Shown piece by piece: positions 11,706 to 22,449 of a stretch of DNA of 64,000 nucleotides. The stretch comes from Volvariella volvacea V23. Its lineage: Eukaryota > Basidiomycota > Agaricomycetes > Agaricales > Pluteaceae. The notes under the pieces were generated by a model. It was given only the letters and a program-made list of their open reading frames with translations. It searched no databases and was not told where the DNA came from. Both the position numbers and the translations under genes were made by a program. The stretch covers positions 2,241,350 through 2,305,349 of the forward strand of contig KB722738.1 in NCBI GenBank assembly GCA_000349905.1, given 5' to 3'. Within the stretch, counting starts at the first letter, position 1, and each line of letters begins with the position of its first letter.

Positions 11706-14700
11706 GCGGGGATATTAGTCGCCAATAAATGGAGCTTACCTGAATGGTAAGTACATCCTGGTCTCTTTCTCCATTACGCTATCTTCTATCGATCGCCTCC
11801 TCGATACTACTAATCACTTTACCCGCAGATGTCTTGTGTATTTTAGATTCCCTTGTTCAGTCTAGGTTTTCTTATCATCAATGATATTACCGTTGCGGCA
11901 CAACATCCCCAGGCCAGATTGGGTCCCTGTCATGATCACCATGTGCTCTAATTTCCATAAATTTCCTCCTACGCTCTTAAAGTTGACATTTTTACGCCTA
12001 AGAAGGAGAACCGGCGCGGTTGGGCCCTCCAACTAAATTGATCCGCTGGACGTTGTGCAAGGTAGACCCATCTTGTCTACTCCTGACGTGATTGATTTGG
12101 CACAGCTACGCATGCATTTAGATTCCCAAATGAATCTGTAGCGGGCTATCGCACTTGAACTCGATTCATATGCGATCTAACCATCATTGGCCTATACAAG
12201 CGGGCAGGAGTCTCATGTCGCCGTCTACGACCATCAGCATCAGCGCCCTTACCCCTCTCCTACGCACTTGACCATAACTGTTCGCGGGCCATCTTGCCTC
12301 CGTACGAAGATCCGGGTCACACGAACGCTTCACAAGGTCTACGCTTCTCTCTCCCTCCAGGCATCGCACCTGATTCGAATCTAGTTCAAGTAACCGATAA
12401 GTATCCCCAATGGAATTTAATGGCGGGCTGAATGGAGATGCAGTGCTAACAGTTAACAGCACAGATCTGCGAAAACTCTGGACCTTATGTCAATTCTTCT
12501 CTTCGTCGCACTATGTACGCTCCATTTGTACTCGGAATGGTCGGTCCATGACTACTTCCCCACCCAGATTCACGCGTGACAGCGGCTGAGTGGCTCGAGC
12601 GATCTGTTTGAATTATCCCATTGGCAATTCGATTTCTATTGATGACCTAGCTTCGACTTCACTATAATGAGAATCTCTATGACCACTCAAGTCCAGCTTT
12701 CATCCTGATCAAGTATTCGAGGTGAGATTGACGTGCAAATACTCGGTCTTATGTCGGGGCGCTAAATAAATTTAACGGTTTTTTGCCCCAAATAAGCACC
12801 GAACATGTTAAATTCCTCGTTACCGAGCTCGGCGTTTATCCAAAGGAACCACCGCTACAAACCCGGGGAGAACAGGATGAGACGACGAAAAAATGGTGCA
12901 TATGGGAACAGTCGGTGAAATCAAGAAAGGAGAGGTCAGGCGGGTACCGTCAGCTGAGAATGGCTGCAGGTGGAAGGAGAAGCCTCCTCCGCACATCGAC
13001 ACGCATATGGCAAACAAGATCAAGGTTTAATTTGAAAAGACTAAACCCTCCCATCTTTGGGTCCATGCCTCAACTTCATGGCCGATCAATGGATGGAGCA
13101 GAGTGCTCGCGCCAGGTCGAGTTTCAGGAAGGATAGCCTCCGAAAATCCATGCATAACGCTCCCTTTTCTTTTCTTAATGCACGGGGGTCATAGCCTTTT
13201 AGTGCGCAGTAGGGTTTAATCCAGGGAGAATGTGAACGGATGCTAGGGAAAGTAGGTTAAGGGATATTAACGGCGCATTGTAGAGGCTTTGCCGCCTTTC
13301 TTCCTCCCCTCGGGCAGGGTGGGTGATCCCTTTGAACTTCTTAAATGATTGTTTCAAACCCAGCGATCGTCCTGCTCATAGTAAGTCATTTCTGTTGGGA
13401 TCATCCTAAAATGCCGATTCATAACATTCTGTGATGGATGGTGATGAAGGCTAAAGCTAAGGATGACTCGACGTCAAGTCGCGGTGGCAAATGGATTGAT
13501 CTTGCTGTGCATGGATCTGCCCGAGGAATTAAATCAATAATTTCGAGTCGTGAAATTGTTCAAGGGCAAGTGACGAACACAGGCTGCCAAAGCCTCCCTC
13601 GAAGGTGCTAGCTGATTCACTACAGCGTCCTATCAGTGAACAATCCAAAGTATCACTGCGCAACCACGGTTAAAGGGGGGCCACAACCTCATGTCTAGCC
13701 AGAAGTAGCACATTTGTTCCACAGGCAGGACGAACACGCACAAACACCTCGGACCTGACGCACAGGTGTAGATGCCGAAGGATATTCCTGCTCCCTCAAG
13801 GAGACTTTGCCTGTGGCCCTGCAAGTGTCATCGACTGCGTCCCTTCATTCTCACCGTCATATTTGGACGAATATACAGGTCGCCGTACGCAGCAAGTTCT
13901 TCTATGTATGTGCATGTGCACAAGTCGGCGGCGACAATATATGAGTGCAGGAGAGTACTTCACAGTCGCAGTCAGGACGTGTGTACCATGCTTGAAAGCG
14001 GGTATATAACTACTAAGCGGGAGGGGGCCCACAGTCGCAGCCAACGTCCAACATTAATCGGGTCATCGGTCAAAGTTGACTTTGTTCTTGATCCTTTCAA
14101 GTGGGTCGTCTGCCCTTTTTCTTTCTTCTGCTCGCACTCCCCCCTGGGCGTTTATCTGGGAGAGCATCAAATCGACGTTTCGAAGCAGGAAATTAGGGTG
14201 AGAGTTGATAACAAGGTATGACTCCGGGTGTGAGCCGAGTCGAGCCTAGAGGCCGAGTTTACATTCCATTCTAACTCCCTTTTATGCAATGGGATTTATA
14301 TCCCTAATTTTGAGTTATTAACATTGAGCGACGCGCGGATGTGGACATGCGGGATATCATTTATTGAGTTAGTGTACAATGAAGCACGGTTCTTGGTCGG
14401 AAGGAAGAAATGTGAAGCCCGCACGCAACGCTCATACGCAATACCATCTATTTGTGGTGCGCGCATAGCGCTAAATACGAGTACGGCGAGCCCAATGTCA
14501 AGCTGGTATGTTCCAGTACCGTGACACCTCAAGATTACGGACCCTTCTAGGTTCTGACGTACATTGCATTCTAGTGGCACTAGATGCCGAAAGTTGGTTA
14601 AAGTTTAGCTCACGCTAATACTGCGTTTTTGATACAGTATACTCGCGTGGGATGGGAATACGTATGAGAGTTGGGTTGGGGGCCGTGGAAGCACCGTCGT

Positions 14701-17700
14701 GGTGTTTAAAGTTGGTGGTGGTGGTGCCCGCTTCGCTTCTGTCACGGATAGCCTGAGGTGCTGCGGAAGGAACAGAGTAGGTTGTTTGACAGGGGAGAAG
14801 AATGGAGATGGGCTCAGGACGGCAAGATTGAATTGAATTGGGATACCTTAACCCTTGCATTGCATTTTGCGCTCACCAGACACCACTATCAGAGCTTCGA
14901 ATATTCGAAATCGTAGCCTTTGTTCGCTTCGCTTCTCGCGCTTGGGATACACATAATCGGGCATGACGAGCGAATGAAAGGCGTATAACTGTACTCCTCA
15001 CAAACAAGCACGGACACGGAGATTGAGAGACAATGAAATTAAGGGCTGAGATCGGGAGATTGACCGTACGCAATGCATATGCGTATGCGTGCGTCTTTCA
15101 ATGTATATGTGCATAGCATAGCACAAGTTAACTGTAGGTCCAACCCGCAGGCCTAGGTACAGGAATGGAAAGTCTGGCAGCCCACCCTCACTCAGGCGTT
15201 CCGCCACGGTGTTCACCACGAGGACGGCCGGCTACTAGGAGCTACTATACTTGTAGGAGATGAGATGGACGATGGCTCGATGTCGTCATTTGCTGTGCAC
15301 CTCACCTCGTCTCGCGTCACCTCCGGGTGGCTGATATGGTCTGGTCCGCTGTACCATGCATGTGTGCCAGTATGTGCAACAATGCTCAGAACTTGGAACT
15401 TGTTGGAATGCAGCCTACGGCGTTTCACTTTTTCGTCGTTGCAGGTAGCCCAGCCTGAACCCCAGTGGCACTCGCCTGAAACGGAGCATCGTGAGGTTTC
15501 GGTGGCGCTGGCACTGTATTTGTTTTGCGGTGAGATTCCCATCGCGGTTCTTTTGGGGGGGCCGTGTATCGATGCTGTAAGCCTAAGCCTCAAGCTGCTG
15601 GGTTGAGGCATGCCGTGTTTAGACCGTGTTATCAGGCCGAGTTCCTGGGATACGGGCAGTGTTTTGTTTGGATAGGATGGATATGTGTATGTGGGGAGGG
15701 GGGGTTCGATGGGTTCGATCGGGTGCCTGTTGGGCAATGTGTGGTCCATGGGTGGAAGAAGCCGTTCAATGGGTTGGAGATATCGTTAGTCAGGGTTCAA
15801 ATAGTTGTGTCATGGGTCCGATAACGGACTCGATGGAATTTTGAGGATATCAGACCTGAGGCATAGATAGAACGAGAAACAGAGAAGTGCACCGGGAGGG
15901 GGGAAGAGGACATAATGTGACCTGAGGCGGTGATGTGAGATTGCGAGTTCCATCTGCTGGGTTGCTTCTCAAGGGGAGGACGGGATTCCTGGAAACGCCT
16001 GTGTGAATTATGGAGACGATAAGCATATGCATGGGGAGTCAAGTTGTGACTGCAGATGCTGTAATTGATTGATTGCAATGGGGCATGCCGCACCGTCATA
16101 GCGTAGATTCGAAGGACGTGATCTGATAAGTGAATCGTCTGCACCTATCAAACTCCCTTATAGTACCATGTAGGGAGTTGTTCGTCATGGATGATGAATT
16201 CACGGCGCTTTGGTGCTGGCGACTAGGAGAGACAGCTTCGCGGTGAGGTAAAATGGTTCACATCGGAGTTGAAGGGAAAGATCTGCGTGGCTGATTGGAC
16301 GCATAAGAAGAGTCTGGTTGGATGGTCCAGGTCTGATTCCCTCGAGCTTTTATCTAACAGTTTCCAAACGTGTTGATCGTCGCAGTACCAGGTGATCAGG
16401 TAGCAATAGTAGAACCCATCGCTCGCTCGCTGTTGGGAGGGCGATGATAAGGACAAGGCATCATCGTACAGAGACACCGAATTACGCCACTTGTCCGTCA
16501 CCGTGCACGAGGCATCAAACTACGACGGAGTTACCGTGTGCTAAAAGGCCACCTGTTCCGAACTGAACGTCAAGGGACAACAAGAGAAACAGTAACGATC
16601 TGACGTACCGGGTCTTGTTTGTTTTGCTTTTTTTCCTTCTCCTGAGGCTTAAATGAGTGGGCACCACTGCATTTAGTAGTCACCGTGTCTTCTCGAATCG
16701 CCCAACACCGACGCTAGCTATTAGTAGAAGGCATCAGACGCTTGTTTTGAAAAACGTTTCCGATGGTGACGTTACCAGAGAAGGTAATGGATATATGTGT
16801 ACGTTTTGCGTCCGCGCGCGTGCTTGATTGGGTGTAGGCGACTGGTACGGTGGCTTTGGGACCAATCGGAATTGGAAAGCATCATGACATCAACGCGAGA
16901 GATGAATCAGAGTTTGTCATTGAGCGGTGCCACCAATACAATCTAAGAGCTACGTCCCCTCCGATTCTGGGCCTCGGAGGGGGGATCTATGCCCATACTG
17001 GTCGCACGACGATGCAAAGAAGGACGTGTGGTGCCAGATGGACGACCGCGAGGCCCGAGATGGAGCTCTGTACCGCCGAAAGGCACAGGTCGAAACGGGC
17101 AGTTGATGGGCCATTCTGGTCGTCGCGGAGGTTGAAAAAACGAAGCTGCGACCTGCACACGAAATCGCAGGAGATGAACTTGACGTATAAACAGGACGTG
17201 CTCACGTACAAAGCCCCTGCAATTTGGGCTTCATCCTCCTGGTTCTTTGCCAGATTATTTCATTTTCGGATGCTTTTTTTTTGGCTCCCCCTCGTGGCCT
17301 CGGTTATTGCGCGCCGTGGCTGGCAGCTGGGCCTTGTCCTTGGACGCGGCTCTAACGCTGTGGGCAGGACTCTACAGCTTTTCTGCGATTCTCTAGAGGT
17401 CGGGCTGTTATCCTATCTCTGGCAGGGAGGCTTGGCGTGCGTCATGGCTGGCAGGCTGTCATCCTCGTGCAGGGTCCCGGCTGTGAGAGAATTTGTCCAA
17501 ATGAACGTGATCGATAATTACCTAATGCTAATTACATAATAACGTATTTAATTCCTCGGGCTAAGCTAAAATCCTTTTAACCGCTACCCCGCATTCTGCT
17601 CGTGGTTTCGACTCATCGCCGACGACACATCCCATCCCCCATCTCCCCGGCGACCATTAAGGTCACCCGCCCCGTCGACGCTCCAGCCGAGCCTGAGTTT

Positions 17701-18541
17701 TGCGTCCCAGTCGTGCGTACATCGTACTCGTTGGGTACGTGCTCCGCATCCTTACCACAATCTGGCCATTAAGTTGGTCATTTGTATGTAACACACCGCT
17801 TGGATTTGCCGCACGCCAGATTTTTCATTGAGGGCAAGGCCATAGCCACCCAGATCGCCGCCCTTCGCTTCTCCCCTGTTGTCGACTTGACTTGTTTTAT
17901 CGCACCCTGTGCAGCCCCTGCCTCCTGCCTCAGGAAAAGGGAACACCCAGAAGAAGGAAAGGCGAAAGAGCCGATAGGATTCATACAAGTAGGTCACGAT
18001 CAATCAAACCACTTGGTTCCCACGTGTTCGAGTGCAATCAATCACAGAGCATGGATATTGGCCTTTCCTGCCTTTGTGCATCGCCTATTCATTGCCAAGT
18101 TTTGCGTTGGTTGGTCCACACCCACCCCACACATCACATAAATAGATGTTGGGCTCACGCTTCTCAGATCCGTTTTGACTCTTAACGTTAACCTCTTTTT
18201 CTTTCCTCCTGCTTTCTTCTTCTCGTATATTCTAGAGCTTGGTACCCACCGCCAGCCGTTGGGTCCTTGGAACGCATCATATAGTACGCTTTATTTGCCT
18301 CCTGTCCTTTTCTCCCTTCTCCCTTTCCCCGGTCCCATCACCCTTGTCGGTGACACCTTCACATACCTCTATCGCGATTCCCACGTCGCTCCCGTTATTT
18401 CTCCCATATCCTCTTCTATCTCATAAAAAGCAACGATTACTCACATTTGATCATTCTTGCCCATTTTCACCAAAAGGAACACCAGCTCGTTCATACTCAA
18501 CCGCTTCACCACTTCATTATCGCATTCACGCAATCACTATA
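11706..18541. other. Long gene-poor stretch, no recognised gene
   Basis: About 6.8 kb. Open frames with true ATGs are 13772-14221 (+, 149 codons) and 15213-15749 (-, 178 codons). Their compositions look like chance frames and carry no motif I know. The long frame at 16850-17539 (+) begins with GTG and has no ATG near its start. The part from about 18100 is probably the leader of the hydrolase at 18542: it is pyrimidine-rich and has a TATA-like CATAAATAG near 18136-18144. Confidence 0.45.
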
Positions 18542-19228
18542 ATGACCATCGCCATCCTGAACGGAGACGTCAAGCACGTCCCTACAAGCACCAACCTCAC
18601 CATAAATGGCATCAACCATGCGAACGGCTCACTGGCGTCATCACCTGCAGCCTCACCCCTAGCGGAGCCCGATCCCCGACGAGTCTTGCTGGTACTTGAT
18701 GTCCAAGCTGCCGTTTTTGCAGACCCACCGTCAGGCGTTCCGTCAGCGCACTATGTGGGGCAAAACGTCACCCGCATCCTAAACCAAGCGCGGAATGCCA
18801 TCCCGCCTCCGCTAATAGTCCACGTGCGCAACACGGGAGACGTAGGGGAACCGGACGAGCAAGACACGCCCGGGTGGAGACTCGTCAATCCGGTACTCCC
18901 CGGAGAAATTGTCATCGACAAGCGGAAAAACAATGCCTTTGCAGGAACAAATCTGGGAGACATTGTTCCTATTGATGCGGAGGTTATCATGGTAGGCTTT
19001 CAGACCGATTTTGCGGTGAGAGCTACTTGCGCGGCGGCGATTCTGAGAGGGAACGAGGTATTGCTAATACGAGGTGCCCATGGGACATGTGACAGGATAG
19101 AGGTGCTGCATGGGGGAGGGATCATACCGGCTGCGAGAATAGTGTCGGAGATTGAGACTGAGCTAGAGGACTTGGGCGTGCATTTATTGGATATGAAGGA
19201 CCTGCCAGGACTCTTCACCGATCGGTGA
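18542..19228 (+). CDS. Isochorismatase-like (cysteine hydrolase fold) protein lacking the usual nucleophile Cys
   Basis: An uninterrupted frame of 228 residues. The first 45 residues are a low-complexity leader (NGINHANGSLASSPAASPLA). The isochorismatase fold then begins with RRVLLVLDVQAAVFADPP, whose Asp (LVLDVQ) matches the catalytic Asp. VIDKRKNNAFAGTNL supplies the catalytic Lys. The third signature normally reads like TDxCVRAT, but here it is VGFQTDFAVRATCAAAI: the nucleophile position is Ala, and a Cys lies four residues later. Known members hydrolyse amides such as nicotinamide, or N-carbamoyl compounds. EntB-type isochorismatases also lack this Cys, so loss does not by itself mean loss of activity. 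The start is the first in-frame ATG after a long pyrimidine-rich leader. No introns are needed. The substrate is unknown. Confidence 0.85.
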   Translation: MTIAILNGDVKHVPTSTNLTINGINHANGSLASSPAASPLAEPDPRRVLLVLDVQAAVFADPPSGVPSAHYVGQNVTRILNQARNAIPPPLIVHVRNTGDVGEPDEQDTPGWRLVNPVLPGEIVIDKRKNNAFAGTNLGDIVPIDAEVIMVGFQTDFAVRATCAAAILRGNEVLLIRGAHGTCDRIEVLHGGGIIPAARIVSEIETELEDLGVHLLDMKDLPGLFTDR

Positions 19229-20126
19229 TGGCATTGAAAGGTACACACCACTTTGGCGGGCGCGGGGGGTAGCTGAGAGCAGAAAGTAGAGGCGGTCGGT
19301 CCTCGTGCATCCAAGAGAGACTGGTTTGGGGTGGGTCCCTCTCCCAGCCTACCTGAAATAGTTTTTTATTCTTACATTCCGACTCCGCGCGCATGATATC
19401 GGTTGATTTATTGGCATCACGGAACTTATTTCGATACGATATGGCGTTTAGGGGGCCAACGTGTTTTTCGTCTTCCCCCCTGAGGTCGCTTTTTTAATTT
19501 ACTTATGCACAATTCTTTTTCTGCTCACGCAACCACAATGACCTCGTCTTTTTGACTTTTCTTCTGATTCCCCATCATGATGCTATTTCGATGCCCCGGT
19601 TTGTGGATTGATACTCCTCTCCTCTCTTTTTGGTCCCGCCGATCTCCCGCCTATATACCTTTTTACCATCCACCCCATCCCATTCCATCTCACGATGACT
19701 ACGTACTCATTGATAACGTTCATTTTACCTCGTCTAAAGCTCACTGCTGTAAATCACCATCTCTCATCATTGCATTGTCATGCATCGGTATATACCTTCA
19801 TACAGTATTCATTTATCACGAAAGTTTTCAAGTTATTCACGCTCTCGTCGTCATTTGCTTGTTTTTCTCTTCCCCCTGCCCCCTCCTTTTTCTTCTCGAT
19901 TTGTTATTATTTCACATGTACAGTCCCACTCAGAGTCGAAAATCGCACACACATTTTATAGATTCTGGTCAATCTCCGGCCTTTCTACTAGTGTGGGATG
20001 GCTGGTGCGACTACAGAGGGGGTATAGAGTTTTCGGTATATATATACTTAGAGAATAAATACACACTACACGTTGTAACAATACACGAAAACGTTACATA
20101 TACACATCTTGTTGCGCCATACGAAA
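19229..20126. other. Intergenic, AT/pyrimidine-rich
   Basis: Flank between the convergent hydrolase gene and the 231-residue gene. It is rich in T and C runs and holds only chance frames. It probably contains the 3' ends of both transcripts. Confidence 0.5.
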
Positions 20127-20895
20127 TTACATGTCATCATGATCGAGGACAGGCGAAGTTGGTCCATCGTCGTTCAATGCACCGCTGCAGGCGCGTTGAA
20201 TCAGGATGGCACATTGATGGTCGTTCCAATCGTTGGAATTGATCTCGCATCCAGGTCCCCAGGGTATGAGCTTGACTTTGTCTCCGTCTTGTGTGATGAC
20301 GACCAGCGGTTCTGGGTCTTCGGTCTCTAACCCATGCTTTATCCAGTCAGCGTGGCTAGCTCTGGCTTTGACGAACCAGTCGTTGACATAGTCGTATGGT
20401 CTGTACGCGTAAGAGGCCGGACGTCGTACGATCAGCGAACACCACTCAGAAAGCGCGAATCAGGCGAACCCACAAACTGGTGCTCATGGCAATCACCAAC
20501 AGCCAAGCCTCGGGCGGCTCCCTCGTCACATTGTCAAAAAACGCGGACAGCGCGTCGTTCATAGACTCCTCGTGTCTCCTCATCCCCTCCTCGTCATGCG
20601 CTTCACCAATCTCCACGGGATAGGCGAGCGTCCGGTGGGTGGTGAGGAACCTGAGGACGCTCCTCCTCGTCTGTCGCTCGCCCTGCGTCTCGGCGGCGTG
20701 CCCGTAGAGCGCGCGGAACCGGTGCTCGTCCTGGAAGAAGGCGGCGTTGGTCTCGAACCAGTGCAGGACGTCCGGGGGCGCGGTGTGGTACAGGTCGTGG
20801 CCGTGGCTGGCGGAGGTGAAGGCGGAGAGCATGGCCTTGCTGGGCGTGGCTTTGTGGTCGCCGGCGGTGCGGGTGGAGAAGTAGGGAGGAAGCAT
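20127..20895 (-). CDS. Unrecognised 231-residue protein, two exons
   Basis: I do not recognise this family. Exon 1 (20895-20474) is markedly GC-rich and encodes MLPPYFSTRTAGDHKATPSK and HGHDLYHTAPPDVLHWFETN, with many His and acidic residues. A 73-nt intron (20401-20473, GTGGGT to TACAG) keeps frame. Exon 2 encodes PYDYVNDWFVKARASHADW, then LVVITQDGDKVKLIPWGPGC and NDWNDHQCAILIQRACSGAL, and ends PVLDHDDM with stop TAA at 20127-20129. There is no signal peptide or membrane segment. The Trp-rich, evenly composed exon 2 looks like a folded domain and not a chance frame. A TATA box lies 50 bp upstream of the ATG. The two exons differ visibly in GC content. Confidence 0.7.
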
Positions 20896-20946
20896 GGCGG
20901 CGGTAAAGTACTGGTTGGTGGTGCAGGAGACGAGGGCGAGGGCGCG

Positions 20947-20954
20947 TTTTTATA
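20947..20954 (-). promoter_or_regulatory. TATA box of the 231-residue gene
   Basis: TATAAAAA on the minus strand, 52 bp before the ATG at 20895. This implies a very short leader. Confidence 0.55.
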
Positions 20955-22449
20955 TGGACTTGGAGGGATTAAGGTATTGGCATAGTAGTAAACCCCACCC
21001 GCCATTGACGAGACAATTGTCCAGGGCGCATGAGATACCTTGCGCTGTGGAGAACCTTTTTGGCCTTGATGCGCCATCTGCTATTGTTTCTGGAAACATT
21101 TTGTGGTGGCACAATGGTCCTGTGGCAAGAGAGGTAACATCATCGTCGTCTAGCTCCTCGAAGCCTGACGGGTCCAGGCGACTTGAAGAGACAAATAACG
21201 AAGTCATTGACCTTGTGCTTTTACAAGGGAACTTGACGTCTTCTCGATTTGTCTGCGGTTGGCGCATCCAGGCTATCTGCCTGAAGCAAACCCAAAGGCA
21301 GAGGCGAACATCACAGGTACAATTGCACGGGATCGGTGGAGACGCATAGTCACCTACAAATTGTAAAGCAGGCTCCTGTTTGTTTCTCGCGACAGCGACT
21401 CCGCATTGTGAGAGCTGTAGCGCAGAACTTGGGTATTTCTGGGGATCCCACTGATTCATAACGGCAAGATTCTCGTATTGATCATCATCTTAGTCAAGCA
21501 TGGTCGGGCAACGTATAGCTTTGTCCGAGATGATATTGCTGAGACCTAGGAGGCAACATCGTCAGCCTCGGCATCCGAATCCTGGCAGACGATGGTGTTT
21601 ACATAGGAGTGAAGTCGTAAGAGCGAAGTTGTAAGAAGAAGTTAATAAGCGGACCTTAAGGACAAAAAAATAAGCGAGTCGCGACGGCGAAGTGGTTAGC
21701 GAGAAGAGAGACAAGTGCCACACAACACTAGAGCATCAAGTGCCCAAGTCGACCTTACCTAGGTATCGAACTTCAGTTCATTGCGCGCAAGCTAAACACG
21801 AAGTAAACATTGTCAATTCGACATACAAGGTCAATACAAGTGATTAAAAGGGGTAGGGGAGTGGGGGAGGGGGATAGTACACGGCTAAGTATAACTTCCT
21901 TTTCTCTGAAATGGGGTGTGACGCGCCTGTGACGCGGTGTCATACGTTAGCGGAATTGTTCAACACCACTAATACCCTGAAGTGGTTAACGGCGCCACTC
22001 CATATGGTCGTATCAGATGGATGGTAAACATAACACTCGCCGTTCTGTGGGGCCTCCATTTTGAGCAAGTAGACTTCTTTGTTTGGCTGCTCTAAGGGTG
22101 GTGTGTACAGCGATATTAGTGTCGAACAACCTTGGAGCTTCCAAATGTGATTTGGGAAATTTTCAACCATGCATCAAGTGTCCAACAAGTTGACGACCAC
22201 GAGTAAAGGCACTTATGTGAGTTCCGTGATAACCCCGGCGGAAGCACATTCCTTAGGGGCGTACTCGAGATGGGAATGAATTGCACAAAATTAGTTGTCA
22301 ACGATATATAATACAGTCATTATCGGTGATTTGCGTACAGTACAGTGTCAATCAGTCAAGAGCCTCGTCGAAAAGAGGTATATCGAGTCAGCTCATTGGT
22401 GTCCAAGTCAGGGTCGGCGCTACGTAGAGAAGAGTAACGATGGCCTGAA
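20955..22449. other. Intergenic with possible small gene remnant and a G-quadruplex motif
   Basis: A minus-strand frame at 21940-22170 encodes EVYLLKMEAPQNGECYVYHP and ends with a regular hydrophobic stretch. It could be the last exon of an unrecognised small gene or a remnant, and I could not build a full model. Four G runs of 4-5 lie at 21850-21873. Confidence 0.4.

Noticed and set aside
15213..15749. 178-codon minus-strand frame with a true ATG
   Set aside because: No motif, irregular composition and a competing plus-strand frame of similar length. Not supported without transcripts.
16850..17539. 229-codon open frame on the plus strand
   Set aside because: It starts with GTG, has no ATG near the start, no known motif and an irregular composition. 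Treated as chance.
18239..18541. N-terminal extension of the isochorismatase-like frame
   Set aside because: The frame is open but begins with TTG and has no ATG before 18542. The sequence is pyrimidine-rich and fits a 5' leader.
20446..21077. Overlapping long frames on both strands around the GC-rich exon
   Set aside because: Shadows of the 231-residue gene: Pro/Arg/Thr or Gly/Val-rich composition is typical of off-frame GC-rich DNA.
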